From contig CANTUZ010000025.1 in NCBI GenBank assembly GCA_947846985.1, forward strand, positions 8,120,100 to 8,184,099: a DNA stretch of 64,000 bases. Reading direction: 5' to 3'. The position numbers and the translations under genes are program-made. Below the pieces are notes generated by a model. That model did not search any database, was not told the DNA's origin, and was given only the letters and a program-made list of their open reading frames with translations. Each line of letters begins with the position of its first letter. Position 1 is the stretch's first letter. The stretch is from Fratercula arctica. Its lineage: Eukaryota; Chordata; Aves; Charadriiformes; Alcidae. This document shows positions 36,909 through 49,193 of this stretch, piece after piece.

Positions 36909-37112
36909 GAATAGAATAGTTCAGTTGGAAGGGACCTAAAACAATCATCTAGTCCAACTTCCTGACCACTTCAGGGCTGACCAAAAGTTAAAGCATTGTC
37001 CAAATGCCTCTTAAACACTGACAGGCATGGGGCATTGACCACCTCTCTAGGAAGCCTGTTCCAGTGTCCGACCACCCTCTCGGTAAAGAAATGTTTCCTA
37101 ACGTGTCTTGAA
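36909..37112 (-). mobile_element. CR1 LINE 3' fragment
   Basis: On the + strand AGAATAGTTCAGTTGGAAGG is followed by GACCTAAAACAATCATCTAG and later CTAGGAAGCCTGTTCCAGTG. This is the CR1 3' UTR and final coding blocks in reverse, about 200 bp long and diverged. The inner border near 37,112 is approximate. Confidence 0.83.
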
Positions 37113-40100
37113 TACTAAGGATCTGCTTTTTTGCTCATACTCTTACTTTCTAATTTTGGACATCTATCACCTGCCACTCAGTTTTCACCAGTAGTCCTGA
37201 CCAAGCAAGTTGAAGCTACTTGCTGTTAGTGGACAGCACTCATACCTCATTGCAAGCACAGTATACTGTAAGAGTCCGATGTCTTATATATTGGTCCAGT
37301 TTCATCTGTTGTCACCTAGTGTTTCTCTCTGATAATGCTGCATGTTTTCTAACCATGTATTTCTGATAATACATGTCTTCTGTCCTCTAAATGTCTACCT
37401 TGTAAATATATGCCTGTCCCCCACTGGCTATGTGATAGAAGTCATTTGTGAATCTTACGTAGGCCTGTCTTACCCAGTTAAAAGGTGATCCCTCAAAAGA
37501 AGAGGGTGGGGAAAAATAATGAAATGTAATCAAATTAAATGTAAACAATGAGGAGTAAGATTTCAAGGCCTAGGGTTCAATTATTTTTAATTTTGGCAGC
37601 TGTTTTCTTTAAATCCTAGCCTGCAGCTATATAATACTGTAGACTGTAAAGAATAAGTATTACACAGAAGTGAATATGTATACAGACACACGTGGGTGTG
37701 GGTGAGTATACATGCATATATACACACACACCTCCCATAACACAGGTGCATGTAAGCTTTACAAACCATATTCTCATCTTATTCTCTATGTTGCTGTTAC
37801 TTTCTGTGTTATGCATTATGCTTTTAACACCAATAACATCCTGCTCTGTTCCTTGTGCAGAACTCTTTACTTATTCATATGCAAAATTGTTGGGATGACA
37901 ATATTCATCTTAGCTGGCCATTAGCTTTTGATCATTGGAAGAGAACTCCTGAAATGGTCTGAAAAATTAGATTGGACTTAGTTGCAGCCTTCCCCCCACC
38001 ATGCTGTCAAACAGCAAAACAGCACACTCTGTAGAGCACTGGTGATGTTCCAGTGACTAGGAGACACAGTACTCTTGGATACAAAAAATTCTAAAAGTTA
38101 TGAATTTTGTCATATTCAACTTCCTTCAAAACATTCCATGTGGATCTCAACATGTTAACTTCTGTGTAACATATGATAAAATGTCTTTGTCTTCCTGTAT
38201 TGTATGTTTTTAATTGTTTCTGCATATATAGCTGCTGCAGTTCTAGTAATGTGGCTAAACAACTGTTTACTGCTGTTCTTATCAGCAATCTTTGACCAGC
38301 CTGAAAAAGAGCCATTGCCAGGGTGTCTTTCAATTAATGACTAACATACACAAAGATATACTACAGTAATTAGTGCTGTATAAAGTAATTGTGGCTATAA
38401 TTCAAGTAAATGCATGGTGAAAACAGCAGCATGTGCACACTCAGTCACACAGAGCAATGAGGGTGGAGAGCGCTCTTTTAAAAGCTCTGGAATCCACTAC
38501 ATTTCTCCTTCCCTATTTGCAGGATGTTCACTCCTTCCAGAGTGCTTCCTCTGGTGAGGGACATGCACACATGCTGCAGAACTAAGAAATCGGCAGAAGA
38601 AAGGGCATACTCCCTCCAGGGGACTTAATGTATATTTGCTATAGGAAAGCTAACTCTATAGTAAGATTAAAACAAACAAAAACCTAAGCAGCTTGCATTA
38701 TTATTTTTTTTTCATGTGTTCTACGGGTTGATAAACTGAATACCAATCTATACCAAATATTTGGGAGGAGAGTATGAAAAGGTATCAATACTCAAGTAAT
38801 AGTACTTTTGGAAAGTACTGGTTTCCTTTTGGAATAAGGAAAACATATACTTAGTGAGACTGTAGCATATAGTTTCTAATAGTGATCATGAATAGACAGT
38901 TTCAAGTAGAAAATTGCCATTCAGATTTAAAGTAGCAGTAGGTGATATTACCATCTACTTGGAAATTTATAAATATAGATTAAAAACAGTAGTTTAGAAG
39001 GAAAAAGAGAATATTAAATTTTGGAGAGCGATCTTACAAAAAAAAACCATCCTCCAATCATCTTTTTTTGACAAACCTTACAGCTCTTTCCTGTTTCTTC
39101 CTGCCACAGATCCCTTCTGATATGGAGACTGATTTCATTAGTGCTTCATTAGTGAAATCAAAGTTTTTACAGACATTTGCAACAAAAATGAGAGCAGGTA
39201 TAAAATTAGCGCTGCAGGAAAGTTAGCTCATTTATAAATATTTAAAAAAAAAATGCACCAAGCTGTTATTGACTACATTAATTGTTGTCTTAGTGTTTTA
39301 GGATCCTACAAAATGTTACATGAAACTAGCGATGTGTGTGTAAGCTGATCCCTGTTTATATCAGTGGAGCAATTTGCAGGATTGGGATCTTGGCTTTCTC
39401 TTTCAAAAATATTAAATACATGATTGTGTATACTGTCATGTTGGAATTGCTGATGTGAAAGAAATGTGTTCATTTAGCCCCTTTCTTTAACATGAATAAT
39501 TTTAGCCTGGCTTTGCAATGTTTCCCAAACAGTAAAAGGGTTTTAAGTAGCATTCCATGCTGCAAGCCTAATAAATCAACTGACAGCTTATTTTAGCCTT
39601 TTTCTATAGAATGTTATATTAAAAATCACAATTAAAACTTTCCTAAAAATTGCTGTATTACCATCAGCCACATAACATTGTTATAATTTACATAAGTAGA
39701 TTTATTTTTTTTAAGTGAGCAGTTTCCTTTGCAGTGTAATAATGTATGTGCAGAAGTCAGGCAGCAAGGATGAGGTACTGAAAGTAGAGTTCTTTGCCTT
39801 CACTGTAATTTATTGGCATTGTCAGGTTACTGATTTTCTTAAAAACTTGTTAGCATCTTCTAATGCTGAGCAACAGAAGGAAAAAGTGTATTCTTTCTTC
39901 GTTTTTCATGAGCTATTTTCTGCTTCCAGTTTCTCCTACTAAACTTCCACTCAAATTGCCAACTGGTCTGAGCTAACTAGGAGTATAATTTTTCAAACTG
40001 TCTTTAGTGTACAAAAGCGCAGGTGTGTTAGTGTGCATATGTTGTCAAAATCATAGCCATTTCTGACAGTCTCCAATTCTTAATGCGAGGAAATATGTAT

Positions 40101-40837
40101 ATATTATATATATGGTAATGAGATACTTTGAAGTTGAATCACCGTGCTTACTTCTAGATCTACTATTCTGCAACAAGATCTTAGCAATGGTCTTGACCTC
40201 TCTGTTTCTTTGTTTGTTTTCTTTACTGCTGTGTGTGATCACCTGTAATGCAGGTTACGGTCATTGTTATCATATATATGTGTTTGCATGTGTGTGCATT
40301 AATAAATTCTCTTTTTTGGAGTTCTGAATTTTTCATTTAAAGTCCAGATGGTACAACTGTGAACTCATCTTTTCAATATGCTCCTTTGTGTCAGATTACC
40401 AACTTCCAAAATGTTTGATCAAGTGTTTTGATTAAATCCCCTGAGGAAAGGTGTCTGTATACTTGTGAAAGGGCATGCTCTGTGTAGGAGGACTGTGTAC
40501 AGTAAAAATCTATAAAATGTGGAAGAGTTTATAAATTAATAACATGCCAAATATTTATCATCCATATAATAAATGCAAAGTTATTTAGTGTACATCAGAT
40601 TAATAAAGGGGTGGTTTTTTTCTCACCTATATTCAAATAAAGATTTCTTCTCTGTAATGAAGACATCAGATGTGTGTGTGATGATAGCCAGAACATCATT
40701 CTTCACTACCCCCAAAATACTGAAAACAGTTGCTTTACCTTAATTAGTTCTTTAACAAAGGCTCTTTATGTATCTCATATGTATTAAAATAAAACATGGG
40801 AAAAGTTAATAAAGTTAAAGAAATGTAGCATTGCATG
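37113..40837. other. Intergenic DNA, nothing recognisable apart from short simple repeats
   Basis: This AT-rich region has a small CA/TG and TA-rich patch at about 37,680-37,735 and another TATA-rich patch near 40,097-40,112. No gene, RNA or transposon is recognised. The open frames here are short and lack any motif. Confidence 0.5.
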
Positions 40838-41030
40838 GGGTTGTTGTGACCCAAGTGCAGGACCCGGCACTTGGCCTTGTTGAACCTCATACCACTGGCC
40901 TCGGCTCATCGATCCAGCTGGTCCAGATCCATCTGCAGAGCCTTTCTACCCTCAAGCAGGTCGACACTCCCACCCAACTTGGTGTCATCTGTAAACTTAC
41001 TAAGGGTGCACTCGATCCCCTCATCCAGAT
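40838..41030 (-). mobile_element. Old CR1 (CR1-old), piece 1 of 3
   Basis: This is CR1 RT-coding sequence (reading [18 protein letters not shown] and neighbours on the - strand), cut at 41,030 by ERV3. The sequence resumes at 56,457 after one copy of the target duplication CAGAT, and the joined order agrees with other CR1s in this window. The 3' UTR of this CR1 is missing on the left. Confidence 0.85.
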
Positions 41031-41350
41031 TGTGGTGTATGAGGGCACGGACTCCAGCTGTGATGAGCATGAAAATCGTTTATTGCTTCTCAAGCCTCGG
41101 CTTTTATACCCAAGCTCTAAAACTTTCCATGCACCTGCTAGGCAAGTAAACACATATTTCAGATCACTGACCCAGTCGCCTTATTCAGTTCCCACCAAGA
41201 TAAGCACACAAAGCTGTTTTCTTGTTCCATGTTTATATTGGACCAGTTCCTCTTCATTCCATCCATATCGACATCTGCGTTCCTGTTTCTGTGTGCTCTG
41301 CTCACTGTGTCCTTGGCCGTACGCAGGCCTCTGCTCATAGATCTGCCACA
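41031..41350 (-). mobile_element. ERV3 3' LTR
   Basis: This 320-bp element starts (on the + strand) TGTGGTGTATGAGG at the target duplication and ends ATCTGCCACA. It is followed directly by TCTCCCCCTTTTTT, which on the - strand is the polypurine tract AAAAAAGGGGGAGA that normally abuts a 3' LTR. This confirms the orientation. Confidence 0.92.
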
Positions 41351-41449
41351 TCTCCCCCTTTTTTGTTTAACACCAGACCATTTATTAACAGGGTTGCCAT
41401 GACTTTTGCTTCTACTCGTCGTGATGCTCTTAGCAGGTTATATATCATA

Positions 41450-42600
41450 CTAAACACAATTAAAAACAGAATCAAAAAGAACCCTGCTAAGGCAATAAAT
41501 ACCCAGATTCCTAAATTTAGCCCAGAAAGCCAATTTCTTTGGATTTACCCACAAGAGATCCTTTTGTAATGTTTCAAATGCAGTGCGGTTCATTAAGTCT
41601 TGAATCTTTAGTATTTGAATTTTTAGTTGATCACGTAAAGAACGAATATTTTGTCGCAATGACATGTCAAAAGCACCTTGGAGATGCTGTTTAACCATTT
41701 CCCAGCCATGTAGTGACGTATTCCAGGGGAGAGATGTAACACAAAGTCTTCGAGGGTTGTACTCCCAATCACAATACAGAGAAAGACGTGTTTTTAACAC
41801 ATTTTGCCGATCCCCTATCCACATTACTGCTGCTTCTAAGGCTTGTAATTTGGTTAATATTTCTTCATCTATGCGTTCTTGCATATCAGTGTCATACCTA
41901 TGGGACAGGGAGGCAGTCACAGGGCCTCAGGGCATCCCCTGTATCTTCAAAGTGCGCTCATGTCTCTCTCCCTCTCTCCAGCCCGAGACAGCCCCCTTAT
42001 ATCCTGCATCGGACTGAGTGGAAAAGTATAGGCTAGAGTCGCTGCACGCATGGCCAGCGTATGCAGCGAGCCTCACCAGACTCATGATCCAACTTTGCTA
42101 ATAGCGGCTGTCTGATATGTGACTACATTGTTGTACTCCCTTCTTGTTATCTTCTTCTTTGAAGGTCAGGTTCTCATGGATACACACATAGTTTTTACAG
42201 CAACATATTCTACAACTCGTACAAGGGTATGATGCAAAGCAGCATCTACAACTGATTGTATAATGCTTATTAAACACAGCAAACAGCATACTAAACATAA
42301 CTAATTCTTCAGTTACATTAGATAAAGTTTCTCCTACAACCTTAGCAGTCTGGACAGATTCAGTAAGCGCAACAACAGCTACAAAAGCTGAAGGCTAAAA
42401 TAACAATTGCAGATACTATTGCAAAAATCATGAGAATCATTACAGAATCTTCTTGCTCACAACTTCTATTTGTTGTAGTATTATCTATGGTTAGCTTATG
42501 AAGACTTCTGTTTACAAATACAAATCCCATTCGCCAGCCCTCAGTATATAACCCAATATACAAAAGAATCTACATGAGACAGAAAAGAGATAAGCATTAA
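41450..42600 (-). pseudogene. ERV3 env remnant: transmembrane subunit, most of the surface subunit missing
   Basis: The 156-codon frame at 41,450-41,920 contains a heptad-like helix (IDEEILTKLQALEAAVMWIG), then LSLYCDWEY and RRLCVTSLPW. It is comparable to the ectodomain of betaretroviral transmembrane subunits, and ends in hydrophobic sequence. Upstream frames at 42,098-42,298 and 42,360-42,563 hold Cys-rich and hydrophobic (VMILMIFAIVSAIVILAF) pieces that may be the env leader. Between integrase and the transmembrane part only about 700 bp remain, too little for a full surface subunit, so an internal deletion is likely. No intact envelope protein could be made. Confidence 0.7.
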
Positions 42601-42645
42601 GAACTGAAAGATTAATAAAAATACCCATCCTTAGGTATGCCTGCT

Positions 42646-43460
42646 TTATTCATTGATTGGCTCGACTGGTTCCAGGCCTCTCTTTTCCTGTACTGGACTC
42701 GGCTGATGAGCCGGCTTAAGAAATTTTGCAGGAATCCAGTATGGACCTGAGGACAAAGACACACAAGCATACCCTCTACCCCATGTTATCAGGAGGACTG
42801 GTCCTTCCCAGCACCCCGATTCAAGGTGCTTATAATACACCTTCGGTTCCTCAGGCCATTCAACAGTCCTTCCGAAATGTCGCTCTACTGCTGTGGATGA
42901 CAAAGAAGACATGCTTAGAAAATTTAAAACATAAGTTACTTTATACAATCGCTCTTGAGGTGTCATGCCTATGGGATTCCCCCTTTTTCATTTATCAAGC
43001 ATGGTTTTTAAAGTATGATGCATACGCTCCACAATTGCTTGCCCAGTCGGGGAATGAGGAATATCGGTGACATGTTTAATACCCCATGTCTGTAAAAAGG
43101 TCTGTACTTCAGCAGACACATAAGCTGGTCCATTATCAGTTTTTACAGTTTTCAGTACTCCCATGACTGAAATACATTGCAACCAATGTCGAATAACATC
43201 ATGAGCCTTCTCTCCTGTATGAGCAGTAGCTACAACAAAGTGAGAAAACAAATCAACTGAAACATGTACATAGCGCAAACGTCCAAATTCCATAATGTGC
43301 GTAACATCAGATTGCCAAAGTTCATCAGGTATAAGCCCTTGTGGGTTAACCCCCGCAAATGATGGCAGAGGAGCCAGCTGCTGACAATCGGCACAAGTCT
43401 GCACAATATCATGTGCTTGTTGTTGTGTTAAAGAAAATTGCTTCCTCAATGCCTTCGCAT
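42646..43460 (-). pseudogene. ERV3 integrase
   Basis: The 153-codon frame (42,988-43,449) holds the second half of the zinc-binding domain (CADC), then the catalytic Asp in WQSDVTHI, the second Asp in KTDNGPAYVS and the Glu in GQAIVERMH, with the spacing of the D,D-35-E triad. The C-terminal DNA-binding part continues in a second frame (42,646-42,966) with WGRGYACVSL and WIPAKFLKP, a betaretroviral-type ending. At least one frameshift separates the two. Confidence 0.87.
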
Positions 43461-45270
43461 TTTGATGAAAAAAAATTACACGACATTTTAGCTTGCTGCA
43501 TAATGTTCGGAGTTGTTACCGACAGAGTGTGATAATCTGCAACTGTGTTTCCCTCAGTTAAAGGACCAGGTAAACAGCTATGAGAGCATATGTGGACAAT
43601 AAAATAAGGAAAGTGTCTTTTTCGTAAAAGCAACATTAATTGCAGTAATAGCTTAAATAACAATTGGTTCTCTACTTGTTTTATAAATGCTCCTTCCAGT
43701 CTTTGAACAATGCCAGTAACATATTGAGAATCTGCCACTACATTTAACGGTTCCTGTTGAAATAAGTCAAAAGCCCTTACAGTAGTGGCGAATTCCACAA
43801 TTTGCATAGATCCTTCAACTGGAGTTACAACCAAATCCCATTGTCCTTCAGAGGTCTTCCAAGCTACAACTGCTTTTCCTGTTTTCCCTGAGCCATCTAC
43901 AAACACCGTACGGGTGCCAGCAAGAGGCTTTGGCGCTAGCAGGATGCGCGGTTGTAATTTGTGGAAGTGACTGTAACAGTCTGTGCCGGGGCAAAGAATA
44001 ATTTATTTGCCCAATATAATCTACTAAGGCTATTTGTAGGTTAAGGCTTTGTGATAACCAAAGGTCAAAGTCATCCCTTTTGACAGGGACGTGTATGTAG
44101 CTTGGATCCATTCCAGAAAGCTGCTGACAGTGCAAACGACCCTGCAAAATCAATCGTGCTAACATTTCAATCATCGTAGCTACTGTTTTTGAAAAGGTAT
44201 GTGGCAAAAATACCCACTCTAATGCAGTCAGGCTCTTTGCGAGTGCATCATCCCACTGTCCTATCAGGGCGTAAGGTTGAAATTCTTGATATATCACAAA
44301 CAGTCTGATAGGAAGGTGTTCAATGCATCTTGCAGTGGTAGTAGACTGTATCTTATCTGCAACGTGCTGTAATGCCTTCTGAGCTGTTGAGGTTAATGAA
44401 CGTGGAGAAGCTAAATCTGGATCTCCTTTCAATATATTAAACAATGGAGACAACTCTTCGGTAGTAATTCCTAGCAAAGGACGAACCCAATTAATTGTTC
44501 CCAATAACTTTTGAAGGTCGTTTAAGGTGACAACTGAATGAGCAATGCGTAAAGGTTGAGGCTGTATATGTGTTTCAAGCAGCTTCCAGCCTAAATACTT
44601 CCAAGGTGATGTGGTTTGAATTTTTTTCTTCTGCAATCTGCAAACCATGTTGTTTCAATTGTTGTTCAGCAAATGTTAATAAAGAAGTTAAAACGTGCCG
44701 TTCTTTAGTAGCAAATAGAATATCATCCATATAATGATAAATAAGAGCATGGGGGAAATTCTTTCGGACTTGCTCCAAGGCTGCACTGACAACTAATTGA
44801 CAGATTTATTCATCAGACTATTCATCATTCCTTGAGGTAAGACCACCCAATGATATTGCTGCATGGGCCCTTCATTATTAATTGAAGGCACAGAAAAGGC
44901 AAAATGCGCACAATCATCAGGATGTAAATAGACGGTGAAGAAACAGTCCTTCAGGTCTATGACAACAAGATGCCAATGTGCAGGTATCATGAATGGCATA
45001 GGCATTCCTGGTTGCAACGCACCCATTTGTTCCATTACAGCATTAATGGCTCTTAGGTTTTGTAACAACCTCCACTTTCCAGATTTTTTTGGGATGACAA
45101 AGATAGGAGTGTTCCAGGGGCTGGTAGAAGGAACTATATGTCCTAATTCTAATTGTTCAGCAACCAGCTCTCTGGCCTTTTGCAGCCTCTCCCCTTTCAA
45201 GGGCCACCGATCAACCCAAACAGGCTTGTCTGTTTTCCAAGTCAATTTTAGGCGAGGCTATTTGTCAGTG
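43409..45270 (-). pseudogene. ERV3 reverse transcriptase and RNase H
   Basis: RT fingers and palm lie at 44,793-45,245 ([20 protein letters not shown] start, [27 protein letters not shown] and LPQGMMNS). The YMDD active site (HYMDDILFATKE) is in the next frame at 44,575-44,778. The thumb and connection occupy 43,848-44,648. RNase H is at 43,409-43,906 with FVDGSGKTG, ADSQYVTG and decayed downstream residues. Three frameshifts or stops break the gene. The key catalytic Asp residues are visible, though no continuous enzyme can be made. Confidence 0.88.
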
Positions 45271-45274
45271 ACCC

Positions 45275-46030
45275 TTAGGATAAATTTGTAATAAGAGTCA
45301 TATTCCATTGTTGCAACAAATCTCTTCCCCATAATGTACAGGGAACTGGCATGACAAAAGGTTGTAGTATCCCTTGTTTGCCATCTGGACCTTCTATCAA
45401 TGAGGACTGAGCACTCTGACACGGCACCTGCATTCCTCCTATGCCCGCTACTGCCACGGTGGATCTCATCAAGGGCCAGTCCGCAGGCCACTGAGATTGT
45501 TGTACAACAGTCACATCAGCACCCGTGTCCACTAGGCCGGAGAATAATTTCCCATTAATTCTGCAAGAAAGCATAGGCTGGCCGCTTGATACCTTTTGTG
45601 TCCACAGAATCTGAGGCATGCCTGTACTACCAAAACCTCCATTTCGAGGTGTCCCATTACTGGATGTTGTTAAAATGGGAAATGGTATCAATTAAGCGAT
45701 TTTTTCCCCTTGAGGTATAGTGCAAGGAGGTTTTGGAGTCCAGGCCATGATTTTTATTTCCCCTTTATAATCTGAGTCTATAACACCAGGCAGTGCAAAC
45801 AATCCTGTGCAAGTTGTAGAAGAACGGCCAATTAAAAGAGCTGCACTATTTCTTGGCAACGGCCCATAGACTCCTGTAGGCAAAAGGTGTACACTAGTAT
45901 CTGTTATTATGGTTGGTTTGGAAGTGGCCAGGTCCAACCCCGCACTTCCTGCTGTGGCGGGTTGTAGGCCAGTGACACATCGCTTGTCTCCGATGTCTGG
46001 GGGGTTGCTACTTGCCCTGCAAAGGCCCAA
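45275..46030 (-). pseudogene. ERV3 dUTPase-protease (pro)
   Basis: The first part (45,692-46,030) is a dUTPase, with GSAGLDLA, GRSSTTCTGLF and GVIDSDYKGEIKIM, the trimeric dUTPase motifs. A TAA separates it in the same frame from the protease (45,275-45,691), which has LVDTGADVTVV with the retropepsin DTG and a later LWGRDLL where the second conserved block is expected. dUTPase fused to protease in pro is a betaretroviral arrangement. The pro frame overlaps the end of gag (to 46,030), consistent with ribosomal frameshift expression. Confidence 0.9.
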
Positions 46031-46811
46031 TTCATTGTTTTCGGGGCGCTGGGCCTCGCGCCCCTCCTCCCATTTCCTGGGAGGGTCCCAATAGGATTAC
46101 CGAGCTTATCATATTTTGAACGACATTGGCTACTCCAATGATACCCTCTCTGACACCAAGGGCATAGTTGTGTTGGGGTAGCAGGCCTTCTTGAAGTTGG
46201 ATGGTCAGTGTGTTGGGGACAATTCCGTTTAATATGTCCTTCCTTATCACAAAGGAAGCATTTAACAGCTGCACGGGCTACCACCATCTGTTGAGCTAAA
46301 GCAGTGGCTAATATTTCTGCTGTATGTTGCTCAGAGCCCACGTTTTGACAGGCTCTTATTAGCTCTGATAGAGTTTTGGCCTTATTTCGCAACGGCTCTA
46401 AAGTGCCCTTGCAATCCGCATTAGCATTCTCAATTGCTAATTGAAACAACAACAATTGCTGCGCCTCTTCAGAATCTATTTGCCTTTAGCAGTCTGCAAT
46501 CTGTCTAAGAAGGTAACATAAGGTTCTTGCGCCCTCCGGCGCACAGCCGCAAAAGACGTTTTCTTCCTGTATCGGGAACTTGCCGCAAGGCTCTAATAGC
46601 CAGCGTTGTGGCCTGACTAAAAACTCTTCCGTCTAACTGGGCTTGTACCTGCGCAGTGGCGTATGGCCTTTGTCCCAGCACCTCGTTCAGACTTATATTA
46701 ATACCTTGAGTAAGATTGTCCATAATTGGAGCAGGGGCAGCATCACGATACTCTGTGTCCCAGACTGCAAATTGTGCTGCAGGCAAGATTAACCGTAAAA
46801 GAGAATGCCAA
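45907..46811 (-). pseudogene. ERV3 gag, capsid C-terminal part and nucleocapsid
   Basis: The frame at 45,907-46,455 holds two zinc knuckles, CFLCDKEGHIKRNC and CPWCQRGYHWSSQC, characteristic of retroviral nucleocapsid. The frame at 46,505-46,831 covers capsid sequence upstream, containing LTQGINISLNEVLGQRPYAT. The gene is cut at about 46,812 by CR1-young and resumes at about 55,063. Confidence 0.85.
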
Positions 46812-47204
46812 TCATAGAACCATAGAATCATAGGGTTGGAAGGGACCTCTGGAGATCATCTAGTCCAACCCCCCTGCCAGAGCAGGGTCACCTAGAACAG
46901 GTTGCACAGGAATGCGTCCAGGCAGATTTTGAAAGTCTCCAGAGAAAGAGACTCCACCACCTCTCTGGGCAGCCTGTTCCAGTGCTCTGCCACCCTCAAA
47001 GCAAAGAAGTTCCTCCTCATGTTTAGGTGGAACTTCCTATGTTCAAGTTTGTGCCCGTTGCCCCTTGTCCTGTCCCCAGGCACCACTGAAAAGAGCCTGG
47101 CCCCATCCTCCTGACACCCACCCTTTAAGTATTTATAAGCATTGATAAGGTCCCCCCTCAGTCTTTTCCAGACTAAAAAGACCCAAGTCCCTCAGCCTTT
47201 CTTC

Positions 47205-48522
47205 CTAAGACAGGTGGTCCAGTCCCCTAATCATCTTGGTAGCCCTTTGCTGTACCCTCTCCAGCAGTTCCCTGTCCTTCTTGAACTGGGGAGCCCAGAA
47301 CTGGACACAGTACTCCAGGTGCAGCCTTACCAAGGCAGAGTAGAGGGGGAGGATGACCTCCCTCGACCTGCTGGCCACACTCTTCTTGATACACCCCAGG
47401 ATGCCATTGGCCTTCTTGGCCACAAGGGCACATTGCTGCCTCATGGTCATCCTGTTGTCCACCAGGACTCCCAGGTCTCTTTCCACAGAGCTGCTCTCCA
47501 GCAGGTCAGCCCCCAACCTGTACTGGTGCATGGGGTTATTCCTCCCCAGGTGCAGCACCCTACACTTGCCCTTGTTGAATTTCATAAGGTTTCTCTCTGC
47601 CCAACTCTCCAATCTGTCTAGGTCTCTCTGTACGGCAGCACAGCCTTCCGGTGTGTCAGCCACCCCTCCCAGCTTTGTGTCATCAGCAAACTTGCTGAGG
47701 GTGCACTCTATCCCTTCATCCAGGTCATTGATGAATATATTGAACAGGACTGGGCCCAGTACTGACCCCTGGGGAACACCACTCGTCACTGACCTCCAGC
47801 TAGACTCTGTGCCCCTAATCACAACCCTCTGAGCTCTGTCTTTCAACCAGTTTCCTATCCACCCCACTGTCCATTCATCTAACCCACACTTCCTAAGCTT
47901 CCCTATGAGGATGCTGTCGGAGACCGTGTCGAATGCCTTGCTGAAGTCAAGGTAGACCACATCCACTGCCCTCCCCTCATCTGTCCATCCAGTCATGCCA
48001 TCATAGAAGGCTATCAATCAGAATAGTCAGGCATGATTTCCCCTTGGTGAATCCGTGTTGACTACTTCCGATAGCTTTCTTTTCCTCCACATGCCTTGAG
48101 ATGACGCCCAGAACGAGCTGTTCCATCATCTTTCCAGGGATGGAGGTGAGGCTGACCGACCTGTAGCTCCCCGGGTCCTCCTTCTTGCCCTTTTTGAAGA
48201 CTGGAGTGACATTGGCTTTCCTCCAGTCCTCAGGCACCTCACCTGTTCTCCAGGACCTTTCAAAGATGATGGAGAGTGGCCCAGCAATGACTTCTGCCAG
48301 CTCCCTCAGCACTCTCGGGTGCATCCCATCAGGACCCATGGACTTGTGGATATCCAGTTGACTTAATTGATCTCTCGCTTGATCCTCCTCAACCAAGGGG
48401 AAGTCTTCCTTTGTCCAGACTTTCCCTGTTACTTTATTCAATGCCTGGGACTCCTGAGGGCTGGCCTGAGCAGTAAAGACTGAAGCAAAGAAGGCATTCA
48501 AGTAACTCCACCTTCTCCGCAT
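47205..48522 (-). pseudogene. CR1-young ORF2, reverse transcriptase domain
   Basis: Two overlapping frames (47,205-48,017 and 48,001-48,522) hold LDIHKSMGPDGMHPRVLREL, NVTPVFKKGKKEDPGSYR, the Asp of [31 protein letters not shown] and FADDTKLGG, so the motifs of a LINE reverse transcriptase are all present. A single frameshift near 48,005 separates them. It would copy CR1 RNA at the chromosomal nick. It is the best-preserved RT in the window but is cut off from its endonuclease by the inserted arm. Confidence 0.9.
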
Positions 48523-49042
48523 CCTCTGTCACCATGGCTCCTGTCTCATTCAACAGTGGGCCCGCATTTTCTCTAGTTTTCCTTTTGCCTCCAATATACT
48601 TGAAGAAGCCCTTCCTGTTGAGTTTGATATCCCTTGCCAGGTTTAATTCCAAGGAGGCCTTGGCTTTCCTACTTTCATCCCTGCTTACTCTGGCAGCATT
48701 CTTGTAATCTTCCCAAGGGGTCAGTCCCTTCTTCCACTTGCTGTAAACTTCCTTCTTCCACTTGAGCTTTTTCAGAAGCTCCCTGCTCAACCATGCAGGT
48801 CTCCTGTGTCCCTTGGCCGCTTTCTTGCTCTTAGGGATGCACTGATCCTGAGCTTGGAAAAAGTGGTGTTTGAATACCAAGCAGCTCTCTTGAGCCCCTT
48901 TGCCTTCCAGAGCCCTAGCCCATGGGATCTCTCCAAGCAGTTTCTTGAAGAGGTCAAAGTTAGCCCTCCTGAAGTCCAAGGTTGCAATCCTACTTGTTGT
49001 TTTGTGCATGCTGCCCATGATCCTGATCTTCTCATGATCACT

Positions 49043-49193
49043 ACAGCCAAGGCTGCCCCCAACCTTCAGGTCCTCCACCAGTCCCTCTGTGTTTGTTAGT
49101 ACTAGGTCCAGTAGTACATCTCTCCTTGTTGGTCCCTGCACCACCTGAGTCAAAAAGTTGTCATCGATACACTGGAGGAACCTCCTGGACTGT
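49043..49193 (-). repeat. CR1-young 151-bp duplication, copy 1
   Basis: This segment recurs at 53,340-53,490, directly on the other side of the inserted left arm, with four mismatches by my alignment. It codes for the end of the CR1 endonuclease region and reads like a long target duplication of the arm insertion. Confidence 0.88.

Noticed and set aside
46812..49193. CR1 reverse transcriptase as a host gene
   Set aside because: All motifs are LINE RT and the element has a CR1 3' tail and is interrupted.
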